Made by a program: the position numbers and the translations under genes
Assembly (NCBI GenBank): GCA_900769985.1
Contig: CAAGIS010000143.1
Span: forward strand, 1 to 64,000
DNA from: Spirochaetia bacterium
GTDB lineage: Bacteria > Spirochaetota > Spirochaetia > Treponematales > Treponemataceae
Length of the DNA stretch: 64,000 nucleotides
Direction: 5' to 3'
Shown: positions 44,432 through 54,041 of the stretch, one piece after another
Layout: every line of letters starts with the position of its first letter
Numbering within the stretch: position 1 is the stretch's first letter
The notes under the pieces: generated by a model
The model's input: only the letters and a program-made list of their open reading frames with translations
Told to the model about the DNA's origin: nothing
Database searches by the model: none

Positions 44432-44791
44432 TTAAGTTAAAGTATTTTCTTCTTTTGAAGTTTCAGTTTTTTTTGCTTCCTGCTTTTTTGCCTTTGCAGT
44501 TGTTTTTGGTTTTTGCTGTGACTGCTGATTAACCGTGTCTGACAGTTTTACTTGATTTTTCTGTTCCTGCTTTTTTTGAATCTGTCTGTTCTTTTTTATT
44601 CTTCTTGCAAATGCGAGAGGAAGCGTACACAAAACTCCGAATGCAAAAGAAATCAGTGAGTTCATGAACACAGGAACGTTATCAAATGTCTTTACGAACA
44701 GCCAGATGTCGCATTTATTGTCGAGGTTGAATCCCATGTAAAAAATAAAAATTACGATTGCAATAATAAATAAAATTAATTTTAAAATCAT
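44432..44791 (-). CDS. LapA-like small membrane protein
   Basis: This 119-residue protein has two membrane helices (about residues 3-20 and 38-62) with 'ISFAFGVLCTLPLAFARRIK', the pattern of LapA/DUF1049 proteins, followed by a highly charged Lys/Gln/Glu-rich tail. LapA works in lipopolysaccharide assembly control in E. coli. It lies 16 bases after miaB in the operon. The family call is based on topology and motif and is moderate. Confidence 0.7.
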   Translation of the reverse strand: MILKLILFIIAIVIFIFYMGFNLDNKCDIWLFVKTFDNVPVFMNSLISFAFGVLCTLPLAFARRIKKNRQIQKKQEQKNQVKLSDTVNQQSQQKPKTTAKAKKQEAKKTETSKEENTLT

Positions 44792-44807
44792 ATATGCCTC
44801 TGTCTGT

Positions 44808-46190
44808 TCAGATTAAGATTCCCCGGAATGTGTTGCCAGAAAGTCCTTCCAGTTTTACCTGAACAAATTGTCCTATTAAATTTTCAGGAGCTGCAAACGC
44901 AACTCTTTCGTCCTGTTCGGTTTTGCCTAAAAGTTCAGACTTGTTGTCTTTGCTGACACTTTCTGCAAGTACTGCGGCTGTTTTTCCTATGCGCTTTTCC
45001 ATTTCCCTGCGCGTAATTTCAAGCTGAAGGTCTATGACTTTCTGAAGCCTTTCTTTTTTTACGTTGAGGTCAATCTGGTCTTTGCGTGTTGCAGCTGGAG
45101 TTCCGTCCCTAAGATTATAATAATACATAAAAGCGTTTTCGTATAGAATTGAATTCATCAAGGAAAGAACTTCGTTAAAGTCTTCTTCTGTTTCGCCGGG
45201 AAATCCTACCATGATGTCTGTCGTAAGCGAAACGTCAGGGATTTTGTTCCGTATTTTCTGAACAAGGTCAATGTAATGTTCCCGGGTGTAGCGGCGGTTC
45301 ATCTCTTTTAAAACTTTTGTCGAGCCGTGCTGGACAGGCAGGTGAATGTGATGGCAAATCTGCCTTCGTTTTGAAATTACGTCAATGAGTCTGTCAGACA
45401 AATCTTTTGGGTGGCTTGACATAAATCGAATCCAGCCGATACAGCTTTTTGTCTCTTCGATGTGGTCACAGATTTTTTCGAGCAGGGCAGGAAAGTCTGT
45501 TCCGTTGCAGGAATATGAGTTTACGTTCTGACCTAAAAGTGTAATTTCCCTGACACCATATTTTGAAAGAATGTCGATTTCTTTAAAGATGTCTTCTATA
45601 CTGCGGCTTACTTCCCGTCCCCTTACATAAGGAACTATGCAATAGGAACAGAAATTGTTGCAGCCGTGCATAATCGGAACGTAAGCGCTGAACGAGCCGG
45701 GCTCAAGTGAAACAGGTGAAAACTCAAACTGTTCGGGATTATTGACGAGTTTTATTTTGTCGGGACTTACGTTGTTTTCGATTGCAGAAATTATGTCACC
45801 AAACTGTTTTTTTGCGTAAGTTCCTACAACGTAGTCTATTACAGGATAATCTTTTTTAAGTGAACTCAAAAGACGTTCTGCCATGCATCCCATTACTACG
45901 ACTGTAATCGGTTTTGCTCCGTCTTTTACGTAGTCTGCGGCAACTTCAAGCGTTTTTGCCTTTGCATGCGGTTTACATTCGCGCACTGCTTTAAGACCTG
46001 AAAACCAGCCGAGTCTTCCAAAGATTCTGTTTTCGGCTGTTTTTCTTACAGAGCATGTGTTTATGACTACAAGGTCACAGATTTGTACGTCATCGGCTTT
46101 TGTCCAGCCGCGCGAAATTAAAAGCTGTTCGACTGCTGCCGATTCTGCAATGTTCATCTGGCAGCCGTAAGTTTCAAAAAAGTATGTCAT
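44808..46190 (-). CDS. miaB: tRNA-2-methylthio-N6-dimethylallyladenosine synthase
   Basis: This 460-residue radical-SAM methylthiotransferase has an N-terminal UPF0004 domain with the cluster cysteines (Cys10 in 'ETYGCQMN'), a radical-SAM motif 'CNNFCSYCIVPYVRG' near residue 176 and a C-terminal TRAM domain. It adds the methylthio group at A37 of tRNAs that read UNN codons. The first residues 'TYFFETYGCQMNIAES' separate MiaB from RimO and MtaB. It lies 15 bases after folD. Confidence 0.96.
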   Translation of the reverse strand: MTYFFETYGCQMNIAESAAVEQLLISRGWTKADDVQICDLVVINTCSVRKTAENRIFGRLGWFSGLKAVRECKPHAKAKTLEVAADYVKDGAKPITVVVMGCMAERLLSSLKKDYPVIDYVVGTYAKKQFGDIISAIENNVSPDKIKLVNNPEQFEFSPVSLEPGSFSAYVPIMHGCNNFCSYCIVPYVRGREVSRSIEDIFKEIDILSKYGVREITLLGQNVNSYSCNGTDFPALLEKICDHIEETKSCIGWIRFMSSHPKDLSDRLIDVISKRRQICHHIHLPVQHGSTKVLKEMNRRYTREHYIDLVQKIRNKIPDVSLTTDIMVGFPGETEEDFNEVLSLMNSILYENAFMYYYNLRDGTPAATRKDQIDLNVKKERLQKVIDLQLEITRREMEKRIGKTAAVLAESVSKDNKSELLGKTEQDERVAFAAPENLIGQFVQVKLEGLSGNTFRGILI

Positions 46191-46205
46191 TTATATTCCG
46201 TAAAA

Positions 46206-47087
46206 TTATTTTAAATTGTTCTGGTTTTTAGCAGCTTCGAGAGTGTTTACCATAAGCATTGCAATTGTCATAGGGCCGACCCCTCCGGGAACAGGCGTAA
46301 TGTATGAAGCTATTTCTGAAACTGCTTCAAAGTCAACGTCGCCTGTAAGTCTGAAACCGCTTTTTTTTGTGCTGTCAGGAATTCTGTTTACGCCGACATC
46401 AATTACGACAGCACCTGGTTTTACCATCTGCTTTGTAACTGTCATCGGATGCCCTGCAGCGGCAACAATTATGTCGGCCTGCTTTACGATTGACTCAATG
46501 TCTTTTGTTCCTGTGTGGCAGATTGTAACTGTTGAATTTACTTTTTTAGAAGACATTAAAATTGCAAGCGGTTTTCCGACGATGTTTGAACGCCCGATTA
46601 TTACGCAGTGTTTCCCGCTTGTTTCGATGTTCATTTTTTCAAGGAGAACGATGACTCCGTGTGGCGTACATGGTAAAAATGCTTTTCTTCCTATCATGAG
46701 GTTTCCGACATTTACAGGGTGAAAACCGTCTACGTCTTTTTCCGGTGTAATTGCCGTGATTACGCGGTCTTCGTTTATGTGCTTCGGAAGCGGAAGCTGG
46801 ACTAAAATTCCGTTTACAGTATTGTCTTTGTTAAGGCGTTCGATAAGTTCAACCAGTTCTTCTTCTGAAGTATCTTCAGGCAGATGAACGCTTTTATCTG
46901 TCATTCCTGCTTCTGCGAGGGCTTTTTGTTTGCCTGTAACGTAAGAAACGCTTGCAGGATTGTTTCCTACGAGAATAACTGCAAGACATGGAGAAATTCC
47001 TTTTGCGTTAAGTTCCTTTACTTGTTCTGCAACTTCTTTGCGTACGTTTTGAGCAATTGCTTTTCCGTCTATGATTACTGCACTCAT
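46206..47087 (-). CDS. folD: Bifunctional methylenetetrahydrofolate dehydrogenase/cyclohydrolase
   Basis: This 293-residue protein has the FolD motifs 'YVTGKQKALAEAGM' (catalytic Lys near residue 54), 'GILVQLPLPKHI' near 94, 'VIIGRSNIVGKPLA' near 161 and 'ITPVPGGVGPMTIAML' near 263. It interconverts 5,10-methylene- and 10-formyl-tetrahydrofolate for purine and fMet synthesis. AGGAGG lies seven bases before the ATG. It heads a four-gene operon with miaB, a LapA-like gene and a SPOR gene. Confidence 0.97.
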   Translation of the reverse strand: MSAVIIDGKAIAQNVRKEVAEQVKELNAKGISPCLAVILVGNNPASVSYVTGKQKALAEAGMTDKSVHLPEDTSEEELVELIERLNKDNTVNGILVQLPLPKHINEDRVITAITPEKDVDGFHPVNVGNLMIGRKAFLPCTPHGVIVLLEKMNIETSGKHCVIIGRSNIVGKPLAILMSSKKVNSTVTICHTGTKDIESIVKQADIIVAAAGHPMTVTKQMVKPGAVVIDVGVNRIPDSTKKSGFRLTGDVDFEAVSEIASYITPVPGGVGPMTIAMLMVNTLEAAKNQNNLK

Positions 47088-47215
47088 AATTCCTCCTTGT
47101 AAATGTAACTATTACATTTCTTATTTATTATACTTTTATTGAATAAAAGCTTGAAAAAATGTATTATTCAACGATTATAACAGATTATCCATTTAATTTC
47201 TATCAGTGAGGAATT

Positions 47216-47854
47216 ATGAAAAAGTTTTCAAAGGTTATTTTTGCGGCCTTTTTTGCGTTTTTTACTATTGCATCAAATATCCATGCACAGTCTTTTCAGT
47301 CAGCTGACATTTCTGCTATGGACAGCGAGGATGAATATACAGACGGCGATTATTACGAAGACGAAGAAATCCGCCTTACTCAGAACGGAGCAGGAGACCA
47401 GTTTATTGCATTAAAGCTTATGCCTCTCATTCCTTTGAATTTTGACAAGCAGCTTTCTGTCGGTGGTGCGTTAAGTCTCGGCTACCACAGGTTTCTGACA
47501 CAATTTATTGCAGTCGGTGCAGACGTAATGTTTGCTTATAATACGACAATCGGAAGCAATCTTTTTACTGTTATTCCGCTTACAGTGGGGATAACTTTTC
47601 AGCCTTATGTTTGGCGTTTTGAATTTCCGATTACGCTGAATGTCGGTGCGGCGCTGGAAAATTATCTGCAGTATAATTATTTTCCGGGGCTTATTCTTAA
47701 AGGGGAAGCAGGCTGTTTTTACCGGATGAACGAAAACTGGTCTTTCGGGCTTGAGTGTCAGCTTATGTATCTGCCTCAATGGTACAGTGATTCTTCAAAA
47801 AATGATTATTATTTGGGTATTACGGCAACTGTCGGTGCCAGATATCACTTCTAG
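47216..47854 (+). CDS. Putative small outer-membrane barrel protein
   Basis: This 212-residue protein has a signal peptide (cleavage near 'SNIHAQ', residue 25), an acidic Asp/Glu/Tyr-rich linker (about 30-55) and about eight amphipathic strands with glycine/aromatic spacing ('VGGALSLGYHRFL', 'LGITATVGARYHF'), ending in a C-terminal Phe as in outer-membrane proteins. GAGGA precedes the ATG. It is 15 bases before the lipoprotein gene and likely in one transcript. No family recognised. Confidence 0.65.
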   Translation: MKKFSKVIFAAFFAFFTIASNIHAQSFQSADISAMDSEDEYTDGDYYEDEEIRLTQNGAGDQFIALKLMPLIPLNFDKQLSVGGALSLGYHRFLTQFIAVGADVMFAYNTTIGSNLFTVIPLTVGITFQPYVWRFEFPITLNVGAALENYLQYNYFPGLILKGEAGCFYRMNENWSFGLECQLMYLPQWYSDSSKNDYYLGITATVGARYHF

Positions 47855-47869
47855 GAAAAAGGTTTTCAA

Positions 47870-48910
47870 ATGAAATTAAAAGCGAAAAAAAATAAAATGA
47901 ATGTTTTTCTTGTTCTTGCAGCAGTTTTTGCAGCGGGAGTTTTTTCTGGTTGTCAAGATCCGATTTTCTGGAATATCAGGCAGGAAGTAAAACTTGAAGA
48001 AGCAACAATTTACGGAGATATTTTTTCAATCGTAAGATTTAAAGATAAACTGTTCATTGCAAACGGAAATATTTATTCAAAAGACAAAAATGCAAATTCT
48101 CACGGACAATGGTCAAAAATGAATGGTCCTGCAGGTCATGTTCTGACAGTTGCAGCTGATTCTAGCTATGTTTATGCGCTTTCGGTAACTTCAAGAAAAA
48201 ATGACTCAGAAGGCGAAATGGAACTTGACTCAAGAAAATTATATTACAGCAGTGACGGAAACAGCTGGAAAGAAGTCAGCGGAATAACTTTGTCAAGTTC
48301 AAAGTCAGATGTCGTAAAACTGTTATGTACAAATTCTCCAAAAAATGCTAATCGTTATGCTTATATCAGAAATAAAAACAATGTTTATAAATTAAATGGT
48401 TCTTCTGCTAGCTCATCAGCTGAAAGCGGTGCAGGTTCTGCATTGTCTTGTGTATATGCAAATGGTGGCGTAAAATTTTATAATGCAGAGGCTGCATGTA
48501 CAGATGAAACAGAGACAATCGATGCAACCGCAATTTATTATTCGTCAGGTTCAGATTTAAAGAGAGTTAAAATAAGCGATTCTTCTGAAACGACTGTCGT
48601 AAACGGAATCAGGTCTACTGTTTACGGAATTGCTGTAATGAAAGATTCTGTTTTAGTAACGACTGCCGGCGGTACTGCCCTTGTAGCGCGCGATTCTGGT
48701 ACAGAAATCCAGTTTGCAAATCTTCAGAGTACACTGAGTACTCTTTATGAATCACGTGCGTGCCTTGCAGTTAATCCTGGTTTGAATGCGCATGATTGTG
48801 CTGTCTATGCAGGACTTAGCGTACAAGGAACAGGTTCAAATTCTGCGCTCTTTACTCATGAAGGTCTTTGGTCATATTATCCTGCGCGCGGTAAATGGAA
48901 CATAGAATAG
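47870..48910 (+). CDS. Hypothetical lipoprotein, probable beta-propeller
   Basis: This 346-residue protein has lipobox FSGC (Cys28) and repeated strand pairs of the 'FKDKLFIANGNIYSK', 'KLYYSSDGNSWKEVSG' kind, resembling BNR/Asp-box or propeller repeats. Such lipoproteins are common in treponemes and may bind ligands or assemble with the barrel protein encoded just upstream. The start ATG 47870 has AGG ten bases upstream; a second Met at position 10 is possible. The 3' end lies 22 bases before the RarA fusion gene. Confidence 0.68.
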   Translation: MKLKAKKNKMNVFLVLAAVFAAGVFSGCQDPIFWNIRQEVKLEEATIYGDIFSIVRFKDKLFIANGNIYSKDKNANSHGQWSKMNGPAGHVLTVAADSSYVYALSVTSRKNDSEGEMELDSRKLYYSSDGNSWKEVSGITLSSSKSDVVKLLCTNSPKNANRYAYIRNKNNVYKLNGSSASSSAESGAGSALSCVYANGGVKFYNAEAACTDETETIDATAIYYSSGSDLKRVKISDSSETTVVNGIRSTVYGIAVMKDSVLVTTAGGTALVARDSGTEIQFANLQSTLSTLYESRACLAVNPGLNAHDCAVYAGLSVQGTGSNSALFTHEGLWSYYPARGKWNIE

Positions 48911-48932
48911 GTTGATTTGAAAAGACAGACAA

Positions 48933-51419
48933 ATGGATGATTTGTTCGTTTCTGCAAGTATTTTAAAAGAGCCTCTCGCTGCACGTATGCGGCCGCAGAC
49001 ACTTGATGAATATATCGGGCAGGATCATATCGTAGGACGCGGAAGGCTTTTGAGGCGTGCAATTGCGGCAGACCAGCTTACTTCCGTAATTTTTTACGGG
49101 CCCCCAGGTTCAGGAAAAACTACGCTTGCAAGGGTAATTGCAAATCACACGAAAAGTAATTTTATAACGCTTAATGCCGTTTTGACAGGAGTGGCGGATA
49201 TACGGACTTCGATAAAACAGGCGGAAGATTATTTTAACCTTTACAGCCGGCGTACGATTTTGTTTGTAGATGAAGTTCACCGCTGGAACAAAGCTCAGCA
49301 GGATGCGCTTTTGCCATGGGTTGAAAACGGCACGATAATCTTAATCGGCGCTACGACAGAAAATCCTTTTTTTGAAGTAAACAAAGCTCTTGTCAGCAGG
49401 AGCCGCGTGTTCCAGTTAAAGCCGCTTACAAAAGAAGATTTAAAAAAAGCTGCTGATATGGCATTAAAAAATGTGGAGCGCGGTTACGGACACTGGAACG
49501 TTCAGTTTGAAGACGGCGCGCTTGAACATCTGATTGACACTGCAAACGGTGATGCGCGCTCCCTTTTGAATGCGCTTGAACTTGCTGTAGAAACAACTCC
49601 TGAAAAATGGAATCCGACAGGTAATCCGCCTGAGCCTGCTTTTGGAAGTACGATTTTTATTTCAAAAGAAGCGGCAGAAGAGTCTATTCAAAAAAAAGTC
49701 GTACTGTATGACAGGGACGGAGATTACCATTACGATATAATAAGCGCATTTATAAAAAGCCTGCGAGGGCGTGATCCTGATGCGGCAATGTACTGGCTTG
49801 CGCGCATGGTCAGGGCTGGAGAAGATCCTCATTTTATTTTCCGCAGAATGTTGATTTCTGCATGCGAGGATACAGGGCTTGCAGACCCGATGGCAATTTC
49901 TGTGGTTACAAGCTGCGAAGATGCTTTTGACAGGGTAGGGCTTCCTGAAGGACGCTATCATCTTGCACACGCGGCTTTGTATCTTGCAACTTGTCCTAAG
50001 TCAAACAGTTCGATGGCATTTTTTGATGCGCTTTCTGCAGTTGAAAAAGAAGATGCAGAAGTCCCGAATCATTTAAAAGATTCAAGCCGCGATGCAGAAG
50101 GATTCGGGCACGGCTCGGGATATTTGTATCCGCATGCATACCGTGACCACTGGGTTGCCCAGCAGTATCTTCCTACTGAACTTATGGGGCGCGTTTTTTA
50201 TACACCGAGCAATCAGGGTTACGAAAATACAATCAGGAACGATGTACTTTCGCGCAGGGAACTTCAGATTGCCGCCATTCTTGAAAAATCTGATTATTAT
50301 TCTCAAAGTGAACAGGAAGAACCATGTATTACAGGTTCTGAAAACCTTCATCAATGTTCGCCTACTGCAAAAAGCTGTGCAAAAACCGAGATGACTGAAA
50401 TTGAGAAATCTGAATTCGGCGAAAATCCGATTTCTCAATGGTGGATAAACGAACACTTTAAGTCAGGCGAAAAGAAAAATCCTGAAAATCTGACTTTTAG
50501 CCCTGTAAACAGATTTAAAGAAACGGCACTTGATAAAGCCGATAAAGTCTGGCAGTCAAGAATAGATTCAAACCGTGCAGAAATACTTTTGAAAATCCGC
50601 GATACGATGACAGAAATTGCGACGATTTCGCGCCATGACAGAAGTTTTATCTGGAACGCAGATGACGGACTTTTGGTTTGGGAGATTGCACGTAAAACCC
50701 CAGAAGGCGTAACGTGTGGTGTCTGCCGTTCTCAAAAAGGAAAAGAGATACTCGAACAATACAGCCGGACATTAGGAAATCTTGACAAACCTATTCTTGA
50801 ATTTCAGAAGGAAAATGAAACTGTTGCACAAATGCTCGATGTTTTTGCATACAAGGGAATTGTTTTTGACCATCTGTTTTTTAGGACGCCGTTTGTAAGC
50901 ATTGAATCAATAAAAGAATTTGTACGGCTTATAAAAATGGCAGTAGACAGACCTGAAGAATCAAATCCGCTTGCAAAAAATTTTAATATCGTAATTGCCC
51001 AGAAAATTCCGTGTAACGGTCAGAGAATAAGCCGTCTTATAGCTTCTCAAATTCTGGGGAATAAATTATTTGAGCCGTACAATTCACTTTTGAAAAAAAT
51101 GGAACAAGCAGAAGATGAATTTTTTAATGACCAGTCAAATCCGCTTTTTAACTGGAACAACGACACTATAGTAAAGATTTTTAAGTCAGAAAATTTCAAC
51201 GTGTCTTATCAAGTTGAACGCATAATAGAGAAGCGCCGCATTACGAAAAAAGAAATTTTCAACTGGTTCAATTTGGAAAATTCTGCTTATGCAAACGCAA
51301 TGGCAAAAGTGATTGGAGATGCAAGTCTGCCGAAAATTTCCAGCCTGCTTGAGTCGGCTTCTGAAAATACGATATTCAACTGGGAAACTGAAATTGCTTT
51401 TTTGACAGTTTCGATGTAG
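48933..51419 (+). CDS. rarA: RarA/MgsA AAA+ recombination factor with extra C-terminal domain
   Basis: This 828-residue protein is about twice the length of RarA. Residues 1-430 are RarA: Walker A 'GPPGSGKTT' (56-64), 'FVDEVHRWNKAQQDALLP' near 110, and the MgsA helical domain with the 'GRDPDAAMYWLARM' stretch near 275. It acts at stalled forks. Residues about 510-828 are a separate region ('EISTI'-like helices, 'GLLVWEIARKTPEGVTCGV' near 575), resembling the methyltransferase-like partner seen in the RarA/unknown-domain fusions of spirochaetes and cyanobacteria. No classic SAM-binding GxGxG is seen. No ribosome site is visible. Confidence 0.92.
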   Translation: MDDLFVSASILKEPLAARMRPQTLDEYIGQDHIVGRGRLLRRAIAADQLTSVIFYGPPGSGKTTLARVIANHTKSNFITLNAVLTGVADIRTSIKQAEDYFNLYSRRTILFVDEVHRWNKAQQDALLPWVENGTIILIGATTENPFFEVNKALVSRSRVFQLKPLTKEDLKKAADMALKNVERGYGHWNVQFEDGALEHLIDTANGDARSLLNALELAVETTPEKWNPTGNPPEPAFGSTIFISKEAAEESIQKKVVLYDRDGDYHYDIISAFIKSLRGRDPDAAMYWLARMVRAGEDPHFIFRRMLISACEDTGLADPMAISVVTSCEDAFDRVGLPEGRYHLAHAALYLATCPKSNSSMAFFDALSAVEKEDAEVPNHLKDSSRDAEGFGHGSGYLYPHAYRDHWVAQQYLPTELMGRVFYTPSNQGYENTIRNDVLSRRELQIAAILEKSDYYSQSEQEEPCITGSENLHQCSPTAKSCAKTEMTEIEKSEFGENPISQWWINEHFKSGEKKNPENLTFSPVNRFKETALDKADKVWQSRIDSNRAEILLKIRDTMTEIATISRHDRSFIWNADDGLLVWEIARKTPEGVTCGVCRSQKGKEILEQYSRTLGNLDKPILEFQKENETVAQMLDVFAYKGIVFDHLFFRTPFVSIESIKEFVRLIKMAVDRPEESNPLAKNFNIVIAQKIPCNGQRISRLIASQILGNKLFEPYNSLLKKMEQAEDEFFNDQSNPLFNWNNDTIVKIFKSENFNVSYQVERIIEKRRITKKEIFNWFNLENSAYANAMAKVIGDASLPKISSLLESASENTIFNWETEIAFLTVSM

Positions 51420-51436
51420 AATATAGATATTTATAT

Positions 51437-51518
51437 GGGAGGCGCAGAAAAAAATGTGTAATGCAGTTTTTTCTTGCAAAAGTTTTTGCCGTCGGCAAAG
51501 CTGCTATATCGTGCCTCC
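51437..51518 (+). ncRNA. Candidate structured leader or small RNA upstream of adk
   Basis: Three stems can form: P1 GGAGGC (51438-51443) with GCCTCC (51513-51518), P2 GCAGAAAAAA (51444-51453) with TTTTTTCTTGC (51467-51477, one bulge) and P3 TTTGCC (51485-51490) with GGCAAA (51494-51499). Together they give a three-way junction. No match to SRP RNA, tRNA, 6S or riboswitch signatures was recognised. Confidence 0.4.
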
Positions 51519-51556
51519 TGCATGACCGCTAAATGCGGAGTTTTATGGGAGTATTT

Positions 51557-52183
51557 ATGAATTTTATTTTTTTAGGACCTCCAGGAGCTGGTAAAGGTTC
51601 TCTTGCCGTTAAAGTAAAGGAAGCTTATAAAATTCCTCATATCTCTACTGGAGATATTTTCCGTGCTGCAATTAAAAATCAGACTGAGCTTGGAAAAAAA
51701 GTAAAGGCAATCATCGATTCAGGAAGCCTTGTAAGCGATGATATTACATGCGAACTTGTAAAAGAACGTCTTGCAGAACCAGACTGTAAAAACGGTTTTA
51801 TTCTTGACGGATTCCCTCGTACGATTCCTCAGGCAGAAATGCTTGAAAAATTCTGTCCGGATGTTACTTGCGTTAATTTTACGATTCAAGATGATGTTGT
51901 AATCCGCCGTTTGAGTACGCGCCGTGTTTGCAAATCTTGCGGTGCTAATTTTAACGTTTTGACAAAAGCTCCAAAAGTTGAAGGTGTTTGTGATGAATGT
52001 GGCGGTGAACTTTATCAGCGCGACGATGATAAACAGGAATCAATTTTGCACAGAATGGATGTTTACCGTGAACAGACTGAACCTTTAATCGGTTTTTATC
52101 GCGAAAAAGGAAAAATTACAGACCTTGATGCTTCAATCGAAACTGACATTCTGCTTGGAAAGTTTCAGGAAATTTTTAAGTAG
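51557..52183 (+). CDS. adk: Adenylate kinase
   Basis: This 208-residue protein has the P-loop 'GPPGAGKGS' (residues 6-14), the AMP-binding 'ISTGDIFRA' and 'DGFPRT', and a zinc-binding lid with 'CKSCGANF' and 'CDECGG' (four Cys). It converts ATP + AMP to two ADP. ATG 51557 is preferred over one eight codons earlier because GGGAG is five bases upstream and the protein then starts directly with the first strand. The leader before it can fold into a three-way junction. A strong terminator follows. Confidence 0.97.
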   Translation: MNFIFLGPPGAGKGSLAVKVKEAYKIPHISTGDIFRAAIKNQTELGKKVKAIIDSGSLVSDDITCELVKERLAEPDCKNGFILDGFPRTIPQAEMLEKFCPDVTCVNFTIQDDVVIRRLSTRRVCKSCGANFNVLTKAPKVEGVCDECGGELYQRDDDKQESILHRMDVYREQTEPLIGFYREKGKITDLDASIETDILLGKFQEIFK

Positions 52184-52220
52184 GATTTTTTTCTAAAATA
52201 GAACTTAAAAAAGCAGAAAA

Positions 52221-52255
52221 AAAAGGTGTCCCAAAAAAAGGACACCTTTTTTTTG
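52221..52255. terminator. Terminator between adk and ilvB
   Basis: The perfect stem AAAAGGTGTCC/GGACACCTTTT is followed by eight Ts and is also preceded by As, so it acts on both strands. Confidence 0.9.
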
Positions 52256-52286
52256 TCAGCCGTAAAGACGTAAATCTACGGCTGCA

Positions 52287-54041
52287 TTAATTTATAATTG
52301 CATCGATGTTTGCGCTTCCTGCTTTTACAAACGGAAGGACGTCTTCTTCGGGGCTTACTGTTACTGTTACGAGTTTTGGTTTTGCATCTGTTTTTGAAAA
52401 TGCTTTTTTGTACCATTCGTTGTCTGTGTCTGCATTTATGGCTTCGATTCCGAACCCTTTTGCGATTGAAAGAATGTCAGGGTTGCCTTCAAAAACGGAA
52501 GCGCTGTAATTTTTGTTGAACAGGTATTTCTGTTGCTGGTATACCATTCCCAGTGTGCCGTTTACAAAAACGATGACAGTAACAGGTAAATCGTTTTCCC
52601 TCAAAGTTGCAAGTTCCTGAATGTTCATCATAATCGAGCCGTCGCCTGAAAAACAAACTGTCCGTTTTTTAGGATTTACCAAAGCGCTTCCGATTGCGGC
52701 AGGCAAACCGAATCCCATCGTACCAAGACTTCCGGAAGTTAAAAATGTATGCGGCTTTAAAACAGGATAATACTGCGCTGCCCACATTTGATGCTGGCCT
52801 ACGTCAGTTGTTACGATTAAGTTTTCTTTTTTGATTCCGCATTTTTCGGCAAGGGAAGGAACTTCCAGAATGAAACTGCGCGGATTTACAAACCGGCTTT
52901 TTTTGTATTGACCGCATTCGACTGAGAAAGTTTTTTTTCTGAGCGAAGTCATTTTGTCAAACCAAGTTTTTCTGCTTTCGCTATTTTTTAAATCGGCATT
53001 TTTTTGTTCAGTTTTTTTTGAACTTTCCTGTTCCCTGATGAATTCTGCAAGAACAGGCATGCTTGATTCTACATCGGCAACAAGCGAAATGTTTGCCGTA
53101 AATATTTTGTTGATTTCTGCGGCATCGATGTCTATGTGAAGGATTTTTGCGTTTGGACAGAACTGTGAAGCTGCGCCGATTGCCCTGTCGTCAAAGCGTA
53201 CTCCGCATGCCAAAACCAAATCGCTTTCAAACATTGCCTGATTTGCAGCGATGCTTCCATGCATTCCGACCATTCCAAGATAGTTTTCAGAATTTGAAGC
53301 GACTGCTCCGATTCCCATAAGGCTTGAAACGACAGGCATTTTATAAGTTTCCAAAAGAGCAGAAATTCCTTTTGCGCTTTCAGGATTGTTGCATCCGCCA
53401 CCTGCAAAGAGAACAGGTTTTCTTGAATTTACAAGTGCGTCTGCCATCTGTTTTAATGTTGATGTCATTTGCTTTTTGTCTGCACGGAATTTTGGTTCAA
53501 GTTTTTTTGAGGAAATTTTGGGCCATTCGTCAAATTCAACTTCTTCAAGCTGAACGTTGCGAGGAACGTCAATCAAAACAGGTCCCGGGCGACCACTTGA
53601 AGCAATTTTAAAACACTGCGGAATTACATCGAGAAGTTCCCTTGCAGATTTTACCATTATGCTGTGTTTCGTAATTGGAAACGACAGCCCGAAAGTATCA
53701 GCTTCCTGAAAAGCGTCAGTGCCGATTAACGAAGTATTTACCTGACCTGTTATTGCGATAATCGGAATCGAGTCACAGCGTGCATCTGCAATCGAAGTCA
53801 AAAGGTTCATGGCACCAGGCCCGCTTGTTGCAAAACATACGGCAGGTTTTCCTGTTGTGCGCGCAATTCCCTGAGCAATAAAGCCGGCTGCCTGTTCCTG
53901 GCGGACGAGGACATGCTGAATTCCGCTTCTTGTCAATTCATCATAAAGAGGCAAAATTGAACCTCCAGGAATTCCTGCAACGATTTTGATACCGTGCATT
54001 TTTAGCAATTCAGTAATAATTTGAGAACCAGTTTTTTTCAT
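52287..54041 (-). CDS. ilvB: Acetolactate synthase large subunit
   Basis: This 584-residue thiamine-diphosphate enzyme has the catalytic Glu in 'VLVRQEQAAGFIAQG' (about residue 48), the 'FQEADTFGLSFPITKHS' loop near 113 and the cofactor motif 'CFSGDGSIMMNIQELATLRENDL' split near 440-465. It condenses pyruvate into acetolactate for valine and leucine or with 2-oxobutyrate for isoleucine. No small regulatory subunit (ilvN) lies next to it in the window. GGTGG serves as ribosome site 9 bases before the ATG. Confidence 0.95.
   Translation of the reverse strand: MKKTGSQIITELLKMHGIKIVAGIPGGSILPLYDELTRSGIQHVLVRQEQAAGFIAQGIARTTGKPAVCFATSGPGAMNLLTSIADARCDSIPIIAITGQVNTSLIGTDAFQEADTFGLSFPITKHSIMVKSARELLDVIPQCFKIASSGRPGPVLIDVPRNVQLEEVEFDEWPKISSKKLEPKFRADKKQMTSTLKQMADALVNSRKPVLFAGGGCNNPESAKGISALLETYKMPVVSSLMGIGAVASNSENYLGMVGMHGSIAANQAMFESDLVLACGVRFDDRAIGAASQFCPNAKILHIDIDAAEINKIFTANISLVADVESSMPVLAEFIREQESSKKTEQKNADLKNSESRKTWFDKMTSLRKKTFSVECGQYKKSRFVNPRSFILEVPSLAEKCGIKKENLIVTTDVGQHQMWAAQYYPVLKPHTFLTSGSLGTMGFGLPAAIGSALVNPKKRTVCFSGDGSIMMNIQELATLRENDLPVTVIVFVNGTLGMVYQQQKYLFNKNYSASVFEGNPDILSIAKGFGIEAINADTDNEWYKKAFSKTDAKPKLVTVTVSPEEDVLPFVKAGSANIDAIIN

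Noticed and set aside
46216..46722. Open frame of 168 codons opposite folD
   Set aside because: Antisense shadow of folD; no start signal.
51437..51518. tRNA or 4.5S SRP RNA
   Set aside because: No T-loop GGTTCGA, no CCA, and no GGAAGGAAGCAGCC-type SRP loop.
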